Assembly (NCBI GenBank): GCA_944326085.1
Contig: CALVCL010000001.1
Coordinates: 1-64,000 of the forward strand
Direction: 5' to 3'
DNA: 64,000 bases
Origin: an uncultured Tidjanibacter sp.
GTDB lineage: Bacteria > Bacteroidota > Bacteroidia > Bacteroidales > Rikenellaceae
Positions within the stretch are counted from its first letter, which is position 1, and each line of letters begins with the position of its first letter. Below, in pieces: positions 25,473 through 34,294 of this stretch. The position numbers were made by a program, and so were the translations under genes. Below the pieces are notes generated by a model. It made no database searches. It was given only the letters and a program-made list of their open reading frames with translations, and had not been told where the DNA came from.

Positions 25473-26516
25473 TCAATTGTCGCGCGAGACGATATTCTTA
25501 GCCAGCACCGACAGGAAACGCTCCTCGTCCCCGTCAAGAAACGACACCCCGACAGGCATCCTGTAGAGCCTCCTCTGAAGTTCGGCAGGCACCTTTCTGC
25601 GGTTTGTCAGCTTCACGGCATCCTTGTCGGTAGTCAGCACTACGGTATCGGCCGGCAGTCCGGCAAGGTCCGCAGCAATTTTCTTCAGCTCCCTCACCTT
25701 ATAGACATGATGGTCGCGAAACAGCCATTTGCGCCTGAGGTCGTATCTACCCGCCACATATTCAGCAAGTGGAGTCGGATTTCCGATACCGGCCAGCAGG
25801 ACTGCATTACGCGCCGGAGCCACAAGTCCTTCAGCATCGGGGAAAACCGGCACAGGCAGACACTGCCTCATGGCAGTAAAGAAGACGCTCTGATACGGGA
25901 ACAGTTTCAACGACTTCACGGCAATACGCTTGTCTATCGGCGTGATGTCGGCCGGCGTTTTGGTCACCACCACCATATTGGCCCTCAGCATCTGAGAGGG
26001 CAGGTCGCGCAGGTTACCCCACGGAAGCATATGGTCCTCCCATATCGGACGGGTATAATCCATCAATACTATATTGACCTTCGGTGTCACCCTGCGATGC
26101 TGGAAGCCGTCGTCGAGCAGTATCAGGTTCACCTCCGGATGCTCCATCCTGATGCGTTTTATACCCTCGGCACGCTTTTCGCATACCACGACAACCGTTT
26201 CGGGATGGTTCCGCTTCATCTGCTTCGGCTCATCGCCCACGCTTAGGAACGAGGAGTCCACCCCTACTTCAAGATAACCCTTGGTCTTGCGTCCATATCC
26301 GCGCGACAGGACGGCCACAGTGTATTTGCGTCCGAGCATGTCTACCAGATATTCCGTAACGGGGGTCTTCCCCGTACCGCCTACGGTTATATTGCCGACA
26401 CATACCACAGGTATGTCTGCTGCATAGCTTTTTATCAGCTTTGCATCATACAGCAAGTGACGTATCCGCAATGCGAACGCGTACAATCCAGCGGGTATGG
26501 CGCTAAAAAATCCCAT
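25473..26516 (-). CDS. lpxK: Tetraacyldisaccharide 4'-kinase
   Basis: LpxK phosphorylates the 4' position of the lipid A disaccharide at the inner membrane. This 347-residue protein has an N-terminal hydrophobic helix (GLYAFALRIRHLLYD), the Walker A site VGNITVGGTGKTPVTEYL, LSRGYGRKTKG, and the Walker B/active site LILLDDGFQHRR. The presence of lipid A synthesis confirms a Gram-negative cell. A perfect consensus promoter lies upstream, and pnp and ssb probably follow in the same transcript. Confidence 0.95.
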   Translation of the reverse strand: MGFFSAIPAGLYAFALRIRHLLYDAKLIKSYAADIPVVCVGNITVGGTGKTPVTEYLVDMLGRKYTVAVLSRGYGRKTKGYLEVGVDSSFLSVGDEPKQMKRNHPETVVVVCEKRAEGIKRIRMEHPEVNLILLDDGFQHRRVTPKVNIVLMDYTRPIWEDHMLPWGNLRDLPSQMLRANMVVVTKTPADITPIDKRIAVKSLKLFPYQSVFFTAMRQCLPVPVFPDAEGLVAPARNAVLLAGIGNPTPLAEYVAGRYDLRRKWLFRDHHVYKVRELKKIAADLAGLPADTVVLTTDKDAVKLTNRRKVPAELQRRLYRMPVGVSFLDGDEERFLSVLAKNIVSRDN

Positions 26517-26546
26517 TATACGCTATCGGTATGGCCTGAAATTTCC

Positions 26547-26577
26547 CAAAGTTAACCCAATTGCCCGTAAAAACCAA
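26547..26577 (-). promoter_or_regulatory. Promoter of lpxK
   Basis: Minus-strand TTG (26577-26575), a 20-bp spacer and TAACTTTG (26554-26547) match the consensus, about 30 nt before the ATG. Confidence 0.8.
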
Positions 26578-26607
26578 TTTTAGCCGCACCATTCTTCGAC
26601 AAAAAAA

Positions 26608-26635
26608 TTCCGGAACCGTTTACACGGTTCCGGAA
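26608..26635 (-). terminator. Terminator of panC-panD
   Basis: An 11-bp perfect stem TTCCGGAACCG/CGGTTCCGGAA is followed on the minus strand by TTTTTTT. Confidence 0.85.
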
Positions 26636-26659
26636 CGGTATCTCGCATTGCCGCAGACG

Positions 26660-27013
26660 CTATTCCACCAGACGGTTGGTATCCGTATCGGGGAATATCA
26701 CGCTGGGGCGAAATGATTTCGCCTCTTCAAAATCCATGGCAGCGTATGACATTATTATCACCACGTCGCCAACGGCCACTTTCCGTGCGGCCGGACCGTT
26801 GAGACATATCTGCCCGCGGCCGCGTTCTCCGCGTATCACATAGGTGTCGATACGCTCTCCGTTGTTGATATCCACCACCTGCACCTTTTCGCCGGCAATT
26901 ATGTTTGCCGCTTCCATGAGGGCTTCATCAATAGTTATGCTGCCCACATAGTTGAGGTTCGCCTCGGTCACCGTTACCCGGTGGATTTTGGATTTGAGTA
27001 CTTCTATTGTCAT
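26660..27013 (-). CDS. panD: Aspartate 1-decarboxylase (pyruvoyl enzyme)
   Basis: PanD makes beta-alanine from aspartate for pantothenate and CoA. The 117-residue proenzyme has the self-cleavage site Gly24-Ser25 (NYVGSITID), where Ser25 becomes the pyruvoyl group. Further motifs are the conserved Lys9/His11 (SKIHRV), [11 protein letters not shown], and [10 protein letters not shown]. The ATG at 27013 forms an ATGA overlap with the panC stop, so the two are translationally coupled, and both steps feeding pantothenate are made together. Confidence 0.96.
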   Translation of the reverse strand: MTIEVLKSKIHRVTVTEANLNYVGSITIDEALMEAANIIAGEKVQVVDINNGERIDTYVIRGERGRGQICLNGPAARKVAVGDVVIIMSYAAMDFEEAKSFRPSVIFPDTDTNRLVE

Positions 27014-27843
27014 ATGAAACGCATATTGTCTATGAGTCGCACGCTGCCGGCCTGAACGGCAGTGCATCCCCTGACATGCGCCGCCTCCTTCCAGTCGGAC
27101 ACTTCGCGGAGGGTTTCCTCATCGACCAGTTTGAAATAAATAACCTTCAGCATTCCGTCAGCCTCTATGCCTGCCACCACGTCGCGTTCCACCTCCGCCA
27201 CGCTTTTCTTTCCCGCTTCGGCAGCTCCTGCCTTCATTGCCGCATAAATACGCGGAGCCGCAGCCCTGTATTCGGGAGCAAGGAGTCTGTTTCGCGAACT
27301 GAGAGCCAAGCCGTCCGCTTCACGCACTATGGGACACTCCACGATTGTCAGGCCAAGACCGAGCTGCTTTACGAGCGCCTTTACGATTGCTATCTGCTGG
27401 AAGTCCTTTTCTCCGAAATAAGCCCTGTCGGGATTTACCAGGCTGAACAGACGGCTCACCACCTGCGCCACGCCATTGAAATGGCCGGGCCTTGTCGCAC
27501 CTTCCATAACCTTGTCGAGCATACCGAAGTCGAACACCCTTGTGTCCGGCTCGGGATACACCTCCTCCACCGTCGGCATGAACACTATGTCGGCTCCCGC
27601 CTTTTTCAGCACCTCTATGTCGGCTTCCGGCGTTCTCGGATAATTGCGCAGGTCATCCTTGTCGTTGAACTGCGTCGGGTTGACGAATACGCTCACCACT
27701 ACCGTGTCGTTTTCGGCACGTGCCTTTTCCACGAGGGAGACGTGCCCTTCATGAAGCGCTCCCATAGTAGGCACAAGCCCCACCGAACCGCGGCGTGCGG
27801 CCAATCCTTTTTTAAGACCCTCAACGGTCGTGAACTGTTCCAT
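27010..27843 (-). CDS. panC: Pantothenate synthetase (pantoate-beta-alanine ligase)
   Basis: PanC joins pantoate and beta-alanine with ATP. The 277 residues contain [15 protein letters not shown] (HIGH-like nucleotide site), [25 protein letters not shown] and the KMSKS-like [10 protein letters not shown] 27843 (MEQFTTVEG) matches the family start. A consensus promoter lies about 55 nt upstream, divergent from the DPP III gene. Confidence 0.96.
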   Translation of the reverse strand: MEQFTTVEGLKKGLAARRGSVGLVPTMGALHEGHVSLVEKARAENDTVVVSVFVNPTQFNDKDDLRNYPRTPEADIEVLKKAGADIVFMPTVEEVYPEPDTRVFDFGMLDKVMEGATRPGHFNGVAQVVSRLFSLVNPDRAYFGEKDFQQIAIVKALVKQLGLGLTIVECPIVREADGLALSSRNRLLAPEYRAAAPRIYAAMKAGAAEAGKKSVAEVERDVVAGIEADGMLKVIYFKLVDEETLREVSDWKEAAHVRGCTAVQAGSVRLIDNMRFI

Positions 27844-27895
27844 TTCTATCTGTCTTATTCTCTTGTATTTCAGCGCCCGCAACGGCGTTGACCGG

Positions 27896-27926
27896 CAAAG
27901 TTATCAACTTTTCACAATACTCCCAA
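27896..27926 (-). promoter_or_regulatory. Promoter of panC-panD
   Basis: Minus-strand TTG (27926-27924), a 20-bp spacer and TAACTTTG (27903-27896). Confidence 0.8.
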
Positions 27927-27942
27927 TTTTCCTTATTTTTTT

Positions 27943-27950
27943 TACCTTTG
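27943..27950 (+). promoter_or_regulatory. -7 element for the DPP III operon
   Basis: TACCTTTG is an exact consensus match 29 nt before the ATG at 27980. No clear TTG box 20 bp upstream. Confidence 0.6.
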
Positions 27951-27979
27951 CGAAATCAACATCAATTTTTTTTGGAACA

Positions 27980-30022
27980 ATGAAAAAAGGAGCGATAGTA
28001 TTGGCTATGGCATCGGTACTTTACGGGGCTGCCTCCTGCAGCCCGCAGCCTGCTACAAATGCAGAAGGAGAACAGTTCGAATGGGTTGTCGACACCTTTG
28101 ACGACATCAGGGTGCTGCGTTATCAGGTCCCCGGCTTCGAAAAGCTGCCACTTGAACAGAAGGAGCTGATTTATTACCTCAGCCAGGCAGCCCTGTGCGG
28201 ACGCGACATACTGTTCGACCAGAACTTCAAATACAACCTTGCAATAAGGCGCACCCTCGAGGCCATATACACCAACTACGACGGCGACCGCACCGTTCCC
28301 GAATGGAAGTCATTCGAAAAATACCTCAAGAAGGTATGGTTCGCCAACGGCATACACCACCACTACTCCAACGACAAGTTTCTGCCGGAGTTCAGCGAGA
28401 GCTATTTCGACACACTTTTGGCTGCTGTTCCCGCCGACCTTCTTCCAGAGGAGTACGGCTCCGTTGAGGAACTGGCCGCAACAATCAAGCCTGCCATGTT
28501 CGACCCGTCGCTCTATGCCGTCGGTGTCAACCAGGCAGCCGGTGCCGACATGATACGCACCTCGGCCATGAACTATTACGAGGGAGTGTCGCAGCAGGAA
28601 GCAGAACAGTTCTATGCCGACATGGCCGTAGCCGGCGACCCCGAGCCCGTCTCCTACGGATTGAATTCACAGCTTGTCAAAAGAAACGGCAAAATATACG
28701 AACGTGTCTGGAAGGTAGGTGGCATGTACTCTCCTGCCATTGAACAAATCGTCTATTGGCTCGACAAGGCTGCCGGAGTGGCATCGCCCGCCCAGCGCGA
28801 GACACTTGAAGCGCTCATCTCGTTCTACAAGAGCGGCGACCTTGCAGAATACGACCGTTTCAACATACTGTGGGTAAAGGACACGACAAGCACCGTGGAT
28901 TTCGTCAACGGCTTTACCGAGACCTACGGCGACCCGCTCGGCTACAAGGGTTCGTGGGAGGCACTCGTCAACTACAAGGACATGGAGGCTACCCGCCGCA
29001 CGGAAATCATAAGCGCCAATGCCCAGTGGTTCGAGAACCACTCACCCATACAGGACAAGTACAAGAAGCGCGAGGTGAAAGGCATATCCGCCAAGGTTAT
29101 CGATGCTGCCATGCTCGGCGGCGACTGCTATCCTTCCACCCCGACAGGCATCAACCTGCCCAATGCCGACTGGATACGCAAGGAGCATGGCTCCAAATCG
29201 GTTACCATACAAAACATCTTCAATGCCTACTCGGAGAGCAACCGCAGCACCGGCACGACTGAAGAGTTCACTCTCCGTGCAGAAGACCGCGAACGCATAA
29301 GGCTCTACGGCTCGCTGGCCGAGAATATCCACATAGCCCTGCACGAATGTCTCGGTCACGGTTCCGGACAGCTTGCCCCTGGTGTCAAGGGCGACGAACT
29401 CCGCCAGTACGGAGCCACCCTTGAAGAGGCGCGTGCCGACCTGTTCGCTCTCTACTATCTCGCCGACCCGAAGATGATTGAACTCGGCCTGCTCCCAAAT
29501 GCCGAGGCATCGAAGGCAACCTATGCAACATACATATCCAACGGTCTTGTCACCCAGCTTTCGCGCATAGCACTCGGCAAGGATGTCGAGGAGGCCCACA
29601 TGCGCAACCGCAAGCTCATAGCCGAATGGGCCTATGAACTCGGCCATGCCGACAATGTCATCGAAAAAGTCACCGACAACGGCAAGACCTACTTCGTAGT
29701 CAACGACTTCGCCAAGCTCCGCGACATATTCGGGCACATGCTCCGCGAAATACAGCGCATCAAGTCCGAGGGCGACTTCGTTGCCGGCCGCGACCTTGTT
29801 GAGCGCTATGGTGTGAAGATAAATCCCGCACTTCACGCCGAAGTCATCGAACGCTACTCCAAACTCGACATAAAGCCCTATACCGGCTTCATCAACCCCG
29901 TTTATGTTCCGGTAATGAAAGGCGGTGAGATAGTGGACATAACCTGCGAATATCCAGAGACCTATACCGAGCAGATGCTCCGCTACTCGTCCGAGTATTC
30001 GTTCCTGCCCTCCAAGAACTAA
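27980..30022 (+). CDS. Dipeptidyl peptidase III-type zinc peptidase (M49), lipoprotein
   Basis: DPP III enzymes remove dipeptides from peptide N-termini. This 680-residue protein has a lipoprotein signal (GAASC, Cys at about 20), so it is exported, unlike cytosolic eukaryotic DPP III. The zinc site is HECLGH near residue 455, with the usual second element EEARADLFALYYL about 27 residues later; both are intact. Domain-wide features include NYYEG and the N-terminal DDIRVLRYQVPGF block typical of Bacteroidetes M49. It heads a plus-strand run with the M23 peptidase (25-bp gap). Confidence 0.93.
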   Translation: MKKGAIVLAMASVLYGAASCSPQPATNAEGEQFEWVVDTFDDIRVLRYQVPGFEKLPLEQKELIYYLSQAALCGRDILFDQNFKYNLAIRRTLEAIYTNYDGDRTVPEWKSFEKYLKKVWFANGIHHHYSNDKFLPEFSESYFDTLLAAVPADLLPEEYGSVEELAATIKPAMFDPSLYAVGVNQAAGADMIRTSAMNYYEGVSQQEAEQFYADMAVAGDPEPVSYGLNSQLVKRNGKIYERVWKVGGMYSPAIEQIVYWLDKAAGVASPAQRETLEALISFYKSGDLAEYDRFNILWVKDTTSTVDFVNGFTETYGDPLGYKGSWEALVNYKDMEATRRTEIISANAQWFENHSPIQDKYKKREVKGISAKVIDAAMLGGDCYPSTPTGINLPNADWIRKEHGSKSVTIQNIFNAYSESNRSTGTTEEFTLRAEDRERIRLYGSLAENIHIALHECLGHGSGQLAPGVKGDELRQYGATLEEARADLFALYYLADPKMIELGLLPNAEASKATYATYISNGLVTQLSRIALGKDVEEAHMRNRKLIAEWAYELGHADNVIEKVTDNGKTYFVVNDFAKLRDIFGHMLREIQRIKSEGDFVAGRDLVERYGVKINPALHAEVIERYSKLDIKPYTGFINPVYVPVMKGGEIVDITCEYPETYTEQMLRYSSEYSFLPSKN

Positions 30023-30047
30023 CACGTGGCATGCGCCGTACGGTATT

Positions 30048-31388
30048 ATGAAAACCTGCAAGACAATCAATACAGCACGCACAGCTGCCGCCAAGGTCGC
30101 ATGCACAGCCATGCTTGCGCTCACGGCGGCAGCTGGCTGCAGCAACGGCAGCGGGACAGCTGAGGACAGCGTTCCCGAAGAAACTGCAGCTCCCGCCCTG
30201 ATGTACGGCATCGAATACGAGAAGTACGATGTCATGACCGACAAGGTGCGCGACGGTCAGACGCTGTCGCACATCATGGGCTCCCTGGGCGTGTCGCCGG
30301 CCATGATTGACCGTGTAGACCGCACAAGCCGTCCGGTGTTCGACATGCGCAGGATGAGGGCCGGCAACACCTATGCGGCATTCCTGGAACACGATTCCCT
30401 GGGACAACGCCTGCATCATTTCGTTTACGAAAAGAACCCGCTGGACTATGTAGTCGTATCGCTGGTGCAGGACTCTGTCGTCATCGCCGAAGGGAGCAAG
30501 GATGTCGACATAGTCCGCCGCAGGGAGACTGCCGCCATAGACAAGGAGCACAATTCGCTGTGGCTCGCCACCATGGCAGCCGACATGCCTGCAAGCCTTC
30601 CGTGCGAAATAGAGAACATTTTCGGCTGGAGCGTCGATTTCTTCAGTCTTCAGGAGGGCGATGAGTTCACGGTTATTTTCGACGAACGCTGGATAGACAC
30701 GGTACGTGTCGGTACGGGCATGATATGGGGAGCGGAATTTACCCATAACGGCCGCCGCTACCGCGCCATACCGTTCCGTCAGGACGGCCGTCTGTCCTAC
30801 TGGGACGAAGACGGCAACAGTCTGCGCCGACAGTTCCTCAAGGCGCCGCTCAAATATACGCGCATCAGTTCCCGTTTCTCCCGCTCGAGAATGCACCCAA
30901 TCTACAAGGTTCGCAGGCCCCACCTCGGCGTGGACTACGCAGCCCCGAAAGGCACCGAAGTCGTTGCCATAGCCGACGGCACCGTAATCGAGAAACGCTG
31001 GGACAGCAAGGGCGGCGGCAACATACTGAAAATAAAGCATTCCAACGGCTACGTATCCGGATACCTGCACCTTAGCAGCTATGCCAGGGGCATTGCGGTA
31101 GGCAGGCGCGTGTCGCAGGGCGAGCCGATAGCATATGTCGGCAGCACCGGAGCGTCCACCGGCCCGCACCTCGACTTCCGCATATGGAAGAACGGCACTG
31201 CAATAGACCCGCTGTCGATACCGTCTGCGCCGGTGGAGCCCATCAGCGAAGCCAACCGCAGGGACTTCGAAGAGATACGCAACAGGATTGTGGCCGAACT
31301 CGAAGGCAATGTGCCCGACAGTATCAAGGTAGTAAGCCTTGATCCACAGCCACGCATCGACGGGCCGGACGTCCCGCTGGAAAAATAA
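30048..31388 (+). CDS. M23-family peptidoglycan endopeptidase, lipoprotein
   Basis: This 446-residue exported protein (signal with AAGC lipobox near residue 31) should cut peptide crosslinks in peptidoglycan. The N-terminal third holds an OapA/LysM-like region starting KVRDGQTLSHIM. The LytM domain (about 280-400) has the complete zinc set: HLGVDYAAP (H-x-x-x-D) and HLSSYARG plus GPHLDFRIW (H-x-H-type second ligand). Catalysis is therefore expected, unlike the EnvC-like protein later in the window. It follows DPP III and precedes a flavin-binding protein. Confidence 0.92.
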   Translation: MKTCKTINTARTAAAKVACTAMLALTAAAGCSNGSGTAEDSVPEETAAPALMYGIEYEKYDVMTDKVRDGQTLSHIMGSLGVSPAMIDRVDRTSRPVFDMRRMRAGNTYAAFLEHDSLGQRLHHFVYEKNPLDYVVVSLVQDSVVIAEGSKDVDIVRRRETAAIDKEHNSLWLATMAADMPASLPCEIENIFGWSVDFFSLQEGDEFTVIFDERWIDTVRVGTGMIWGAEFTHNGRRYRAIPFRQDGRLSYWDEDGNSLRRQFLKAPLKYTRISSRFSRSRMHPIYKVRRPHLGVDYAAPKGTEVVAIADGTVIEKRWDSKGGGNILKIKHSNGYVSGYLHLSSYARGIAVGRRVSQGEPIAYVGSTGASTGPHLDFRIWKNGTAIDPLSIPSAPVEPISEANRRDFEEIRNRIVAELEGNVPDSIKVVSLDPQPRIDGPDVPLEK

Positions 31389-31409
31389 CGCCACAACAAC
31401 TCCAACACA

Positions 31410-31874
31410 ATGGACGAAGGAATTGACAGAAGGGATGCCGCCGCACCCGACCCACGCATAACGAAGTTCATAGGTCGCCACCATGTGATGAACATTGCCA
31501 CGGCCACAGCCGATGACGGCCCCTACTGTGCGAACGTCTTTTATGCCTACATGGCGGAAAGCAACCTTTTCGTATTCACCTCCGACGAGAAAACACGCCA
31601 CTACCGCGAGATGTCGGCCGACAGCCGCACAGCCGCCACCATAGTGCTGGAGACACGCACCGTAGGCCAGGTGCAGGGATTGCAGATAACCGGTCGGGCT
31701 ACACTTGCCGAGGGGACAATGCTCTCCGAAGCGCGCAGCGCCTATCTGCGGAAATTTCCGTATGCCGTTGTAGCCGACCTCACGCTGTGGGTCCTGCGCC
31801 CCTCGTTCATGAAATTCACCGACAACAAGCTCGGTTTCGGAAAGAAACTTCTGTGGCATGCCGACGCACAGTGA
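31410..31874 (+). CDS. Pyridoxamine 5'-phosphate oxidase-like flavin protein
   Basis: This 154-residue split-barrel protein probably binds FMN or a related flavin. It has GRHHVMNIATATADDGPYCANVFYAY (barrel strand core: HHVMNIATA), FVFTSDEKTRHYREM, and VQGLQITGRATL, typical of PNPOx-like proteins of the YhbP/general stress type. The substrate is unknown, and it is too short to be a full PdxH. It lies in the 28-34 kb plus-strand run; the next gene begins 10 bp after its stop at the preferred start. Confidence 0.8.
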   Translation: MDEGIDRRDAAAPDPRITKFIGRHHVMNIATATADDGPYCANVFYAYMAESNLFVFTSDEKTRHYREMSADSRTAATIVLETRTVGQVQGLQITGRATLAEGTMLSEARSAYLRKFPYAVVADLTLWVLRPSFMKFTDNKLGFGKKLLWHADAQ

Positions 31875-31884
31875 CAATGCCGAT

Positions 31885-32913
31885 ATGCTGACACGGCGCA
31901 TCGCCGTCACGGGAGCCACCGGCATGCTCGGCAGTCATCTTGTCGCCGAACTCATACGGACAGGCCATACAGACATCACACTCGTGGTACGCGATGCCGG
32001 CCGCACGGCTCTCACCATGTCCGCCATCGAAAGACTCGGGGTAACCGTTCCCGACGGGGTTCTCAGGACCGTCGAGACACAGCTCACCGACCCCGCGGTG
32101 CTCACAGACGCACTTCCCGACATCGATACCGTATTCAATTGCGCCGCCCGCATCATGTCCGGCAGCATGATGCCCGCACAGCTCATCGACAACAACGTCG
32201 CCATCGCACGTTCCGTCACGGAATGGTGCCTTCGCTGCAAAGTGCGCAAGCTGATACATGTCAGTTCAATATCGGCACTAGGCGAGCCGCCTTCGCCCGA
32301 GCAGCCCGTTACGGAAGAGTGCGAACCAGCCCATATAGAGACCCATGCGGCCTACGGACGCAGCAAATACTACTCCGAACGCGAAATATGGCGCGGGGCA
32401 TCGGCCGGACTTGAGGTTGTTGTAGTCTCCCCCGGCGTCATTCTCGGCGAGGGAGCCAAAGGGGGCAACAACAGTGCCGCCCTCATTCCCGCCATAAGCT
32501 GCGGACAGCCGTTCTATACACTCGGACTCATGTCCTATGTCGATGTACGCGATGTCGCCCGCGCCATGGTTATGCTCGACAGCCGTCCGGAGGCCATCGG
32601 ACAGAAATTCATACTGTCGGCAGGCGACCTCAGCTACAAGGAGTTAATCGGCATGGGAGCGCATGCGGCCCACCGTCCGGCGCCATTCATCCGCATCGGC
32701 CGCACGGCCGTAAATGCAGCCTATGCCGGCATGCGGCTTCTCATCGCGCTCCGGCTGATGAAGGACCGAGGCGTCACACGCGAAAACCTAGGCAGCGTAC
32801 TTCGCACCGTACACTACGACGGCAGCAAAATCACCCGCATGTTCGGGTTCCGCTACACCCCCCTTACCGAAACCGTAACACGTGTCGTGCAGGCCTACCG
32901 TCGCAGGACGTGA
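31885..32913 (+). CDS. NAD-dependent epimerase/dehydratase family protein
   Basis: This 342-residue extended short-chain dehydrogenase has the nucleotide site VTGATGMLGSHLVAEL at the N-terminus. The catalytic YxxxK appears as AAYGRSKYYSE near residue 155 (Tyr and Lys present), and PGVILGEG follows, as in dihydroflavonol reductase-like or nucleoside-sugar enzymes. The pattern is closest to DFR-like reductases of unknown substrate. An upstream ATG at 31858 would overlap the PNPOx-like gene, so 31885 is preferred. Confidence 0.85.
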   Translation: MLTRRIAVTGATGMLGSHLVAELIRTGHTDITLVVRDAGRTALTMSAIERLGVTVPDGVLRTVETQLTDPAVLTDALPDIDTVFNCAARIMSGSMMPAQLIDNNVAIARSVTEWCLRCKVRKLIHVSSISALGEPPSPEQPVTEECEPAHIETHAAYGRSKYYSEREIWRGASAGLEVVVVSPGVILGEGAKGGNNSAALIPAISCGQPFYTLGLMSYVDVRDVARAMVMLDSRPEAIGQKFILSAGDLSYKELIGMGAHAAHRPAPFIRIGRTAVNAAYAGMRLLIALRLMKDRGVTRENLGSVLRTVHYDGSKITRMFGFRYTPLTETVTRVVQAYRRRT

Positions 32914-32972
32914 CCTTTCCCGTGTCCGATTTTGCGGATAATTTCGTACCTTTCCGAAAATATTCACCACCC

Positions 32973-33662
32973 GTGGAAAACGTATCTGTCATCATAGTTG
33001 CCGGAGGTTCCGGCAGCCGTATGGGTGCGGAGATACCCAAACAGTTTCTCAGGCTGAATGGCACGCCCATACTCGCCATTACGCTGCGCCGCTTTCTCGA
33101 TGCACTTCCGGACTGCCGGGTTACCGTCGTACTGCCCGCAGGCGAAATACCGCGCTGGAAGGCAATATGTGCAGAGGAGGGGCTGGAAAACACCCATCTG
33201 GTGTGTGCCGGCGGCGACACACGCTTTGCATCGGTACTCAACGGTCTTGATACGGCAGGCGACTGCGACTACATCGCCGTACACGACGGAGTGCGTCCGC
33301 TCGTTTCGCCCGACATGATACGCCGCTGCCTTTCCGTTGCCGCCGCATACGGTACTGCCATCCCTGCCGTACGCCCTGTCGACTCGTTCCGCAGGCTTAC
33401 GGAGAACGACGGGGACAGCCACCCCATAGACCGCGAATGTCTCCGTGCGGTACAAACCCCCCAGGTTTTCCGCGCCGACCTGCTCCTAAATGCATACGGC
33501 CAACCCTACCGGCACGAATTCACCGACGACGCATCGGTCGTCGAAACATACGGCACACGCATCACCCTCTGCGAGGGCGAACGCAGCAACATCAAGATAA
33601 CCACCCCCGAGGACCTTTGCATCGCCGAGGCGCTGCTTGCCCGTTCAGAATGTCAACGATAA
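32973..33662 (+). CDS. ispD: 2-C-methyl-D-erythritol 4-phosphate cytidylyltransferase
   Basis: IspD transfers CMP to MEP in the non-mevalonate isoprenoid pathway. The 229 residues show VIIVAGGSGSRMGAEIPKQFL (CTP-binding loop), VHDGVRP, and AVQTPQVF, with the late DDASVVE motif. No ATG fits: a GTG at 32973 gives the family-typical start just before VIIVAGG. Another GTG at 32910 overlaps the preceding stop and would add 21 residues. A -7-like TACCTTTC at 32947 supports the later start. Confidence 0.94.
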   Translation: MENVSVIIVAGGSGSRMGAEIPKQFLRLNGTPILAITLRRFLDALPDCRVTVVLPAGEIPRWKAICAEEGLENTHLVCAGGDTRFASVLNGLDTAGDCDYIAVHDGVRPLVSPDMIRRCLSVAAAYGTAIPAVRPVDSFRRLTENDGDSHPIDRECLRAVQTPQVFRADLLLNAYGQPYRHEFTDDASVVETYGTRITLCEGERSNIKITTPEDLCIAEALLARSECQR

Positions 33663-33675
33663 CACACCTCCGACA

Positions 33676-34218
33676 ATGGTACGCACTTTCCGATACAGCT
33701 CTATTGACCGCCGCGCCCGCCGCCTCACCGTGATATGGTTCATCGTCATTGCAGCCGTCATCACTGGCTTCTGGCTTCTGCACGGCGAGGGGAGCTATCT
33801 GGTGGCATGGGCCGTATCACTCACAGCCGCCGTCGTCATGCTCTATGCAATGTCCATTCCCCGCAAGGTAGTCATCGGCGAAACGGCCCTTGAAATACGC
33901 TGTACAATAGAGATAACCCACCTACACTACTCCGACATACGCAGCGTACGACGCATTTCACGCGAGGAGATGCAGCGCAAGTATGTTCTTTTCGGGAGCT
34001 ACGGCTTTTTCGGTTACTACGGCTACTATCTCGACATCCGCAGATGGGAGACCATAAAGCTGTACTGCACGAGTTGGGACAACTTCATCGAGATAACCGA
34101 CGTTTACGAAAAACGCTACATCATCAACAACCCCTCGCCCGACGACCTTGTCGGCGCGGTCACTACAGCCATGCGCCGCTATTACGCCTCCAATCCGTCA
34201 CAGGCCCGTGCATGTTGA
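33676..34218 (+). CDS. Membrane protein with bacterial PH-like domain
   Basis: The 180 residues open with a short cytoplasmic segment, then two transmembrane helices (about 18-40 and 43-60: VIWFIVIAAVITGFWLL; LVAWAVSLTAAVVMLYAM). A beta-rich domain follows with VVIGETALEIRCTIE, GSYGFFGYYGYY and DNFIEITDVYEKRYIINNPSP, consistent with a bacterial pleckstrin-homology fold. Function unknown. It follows ispD by 13 bp and ends the plus-strand run. Confidence 0.65.
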   Translation: MVRTFRYSSIDRRARRLTVIWFIVIAAVITGFWLLHGEGSYLVAWAVSLTAAVVMLYAMSIPRKVVIGETALEIRCTIEITHLHYSDIRSVRRISREEMQRKYVLFGSYGFFGYYGYYLDIRRWETIKLYCTSWDNFIEITDVYEKRYIINNPSPDDLVGAVTTAMRRYYASNPSQARAC

Positions 34219-34252
34219 CGCTGCGCGTGAAAGCAGTTTATTGCAGAAATGT

Positions 34253-34260
34253 TATCTTTG
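34253..34260 (+). promoter_or_regulatory. -7 element for the C1B aminopeptidase gene
   Basis: TATCTTTG is an exact consensus match 34 nt before the ATG at 34295, downstream of the PH-domain gene stop. Confidence 0.6.
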
Positions 34261-34294
34261 CATCCATCAACATTTTAACACACATCAAACAGAC

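Noticed and set aside
29892..31925. 677-codon antisense open frame over the M23 and PNPOx-like genes
   Set aside because: Low-complexity composition without motifs; both sense genes are well supported.
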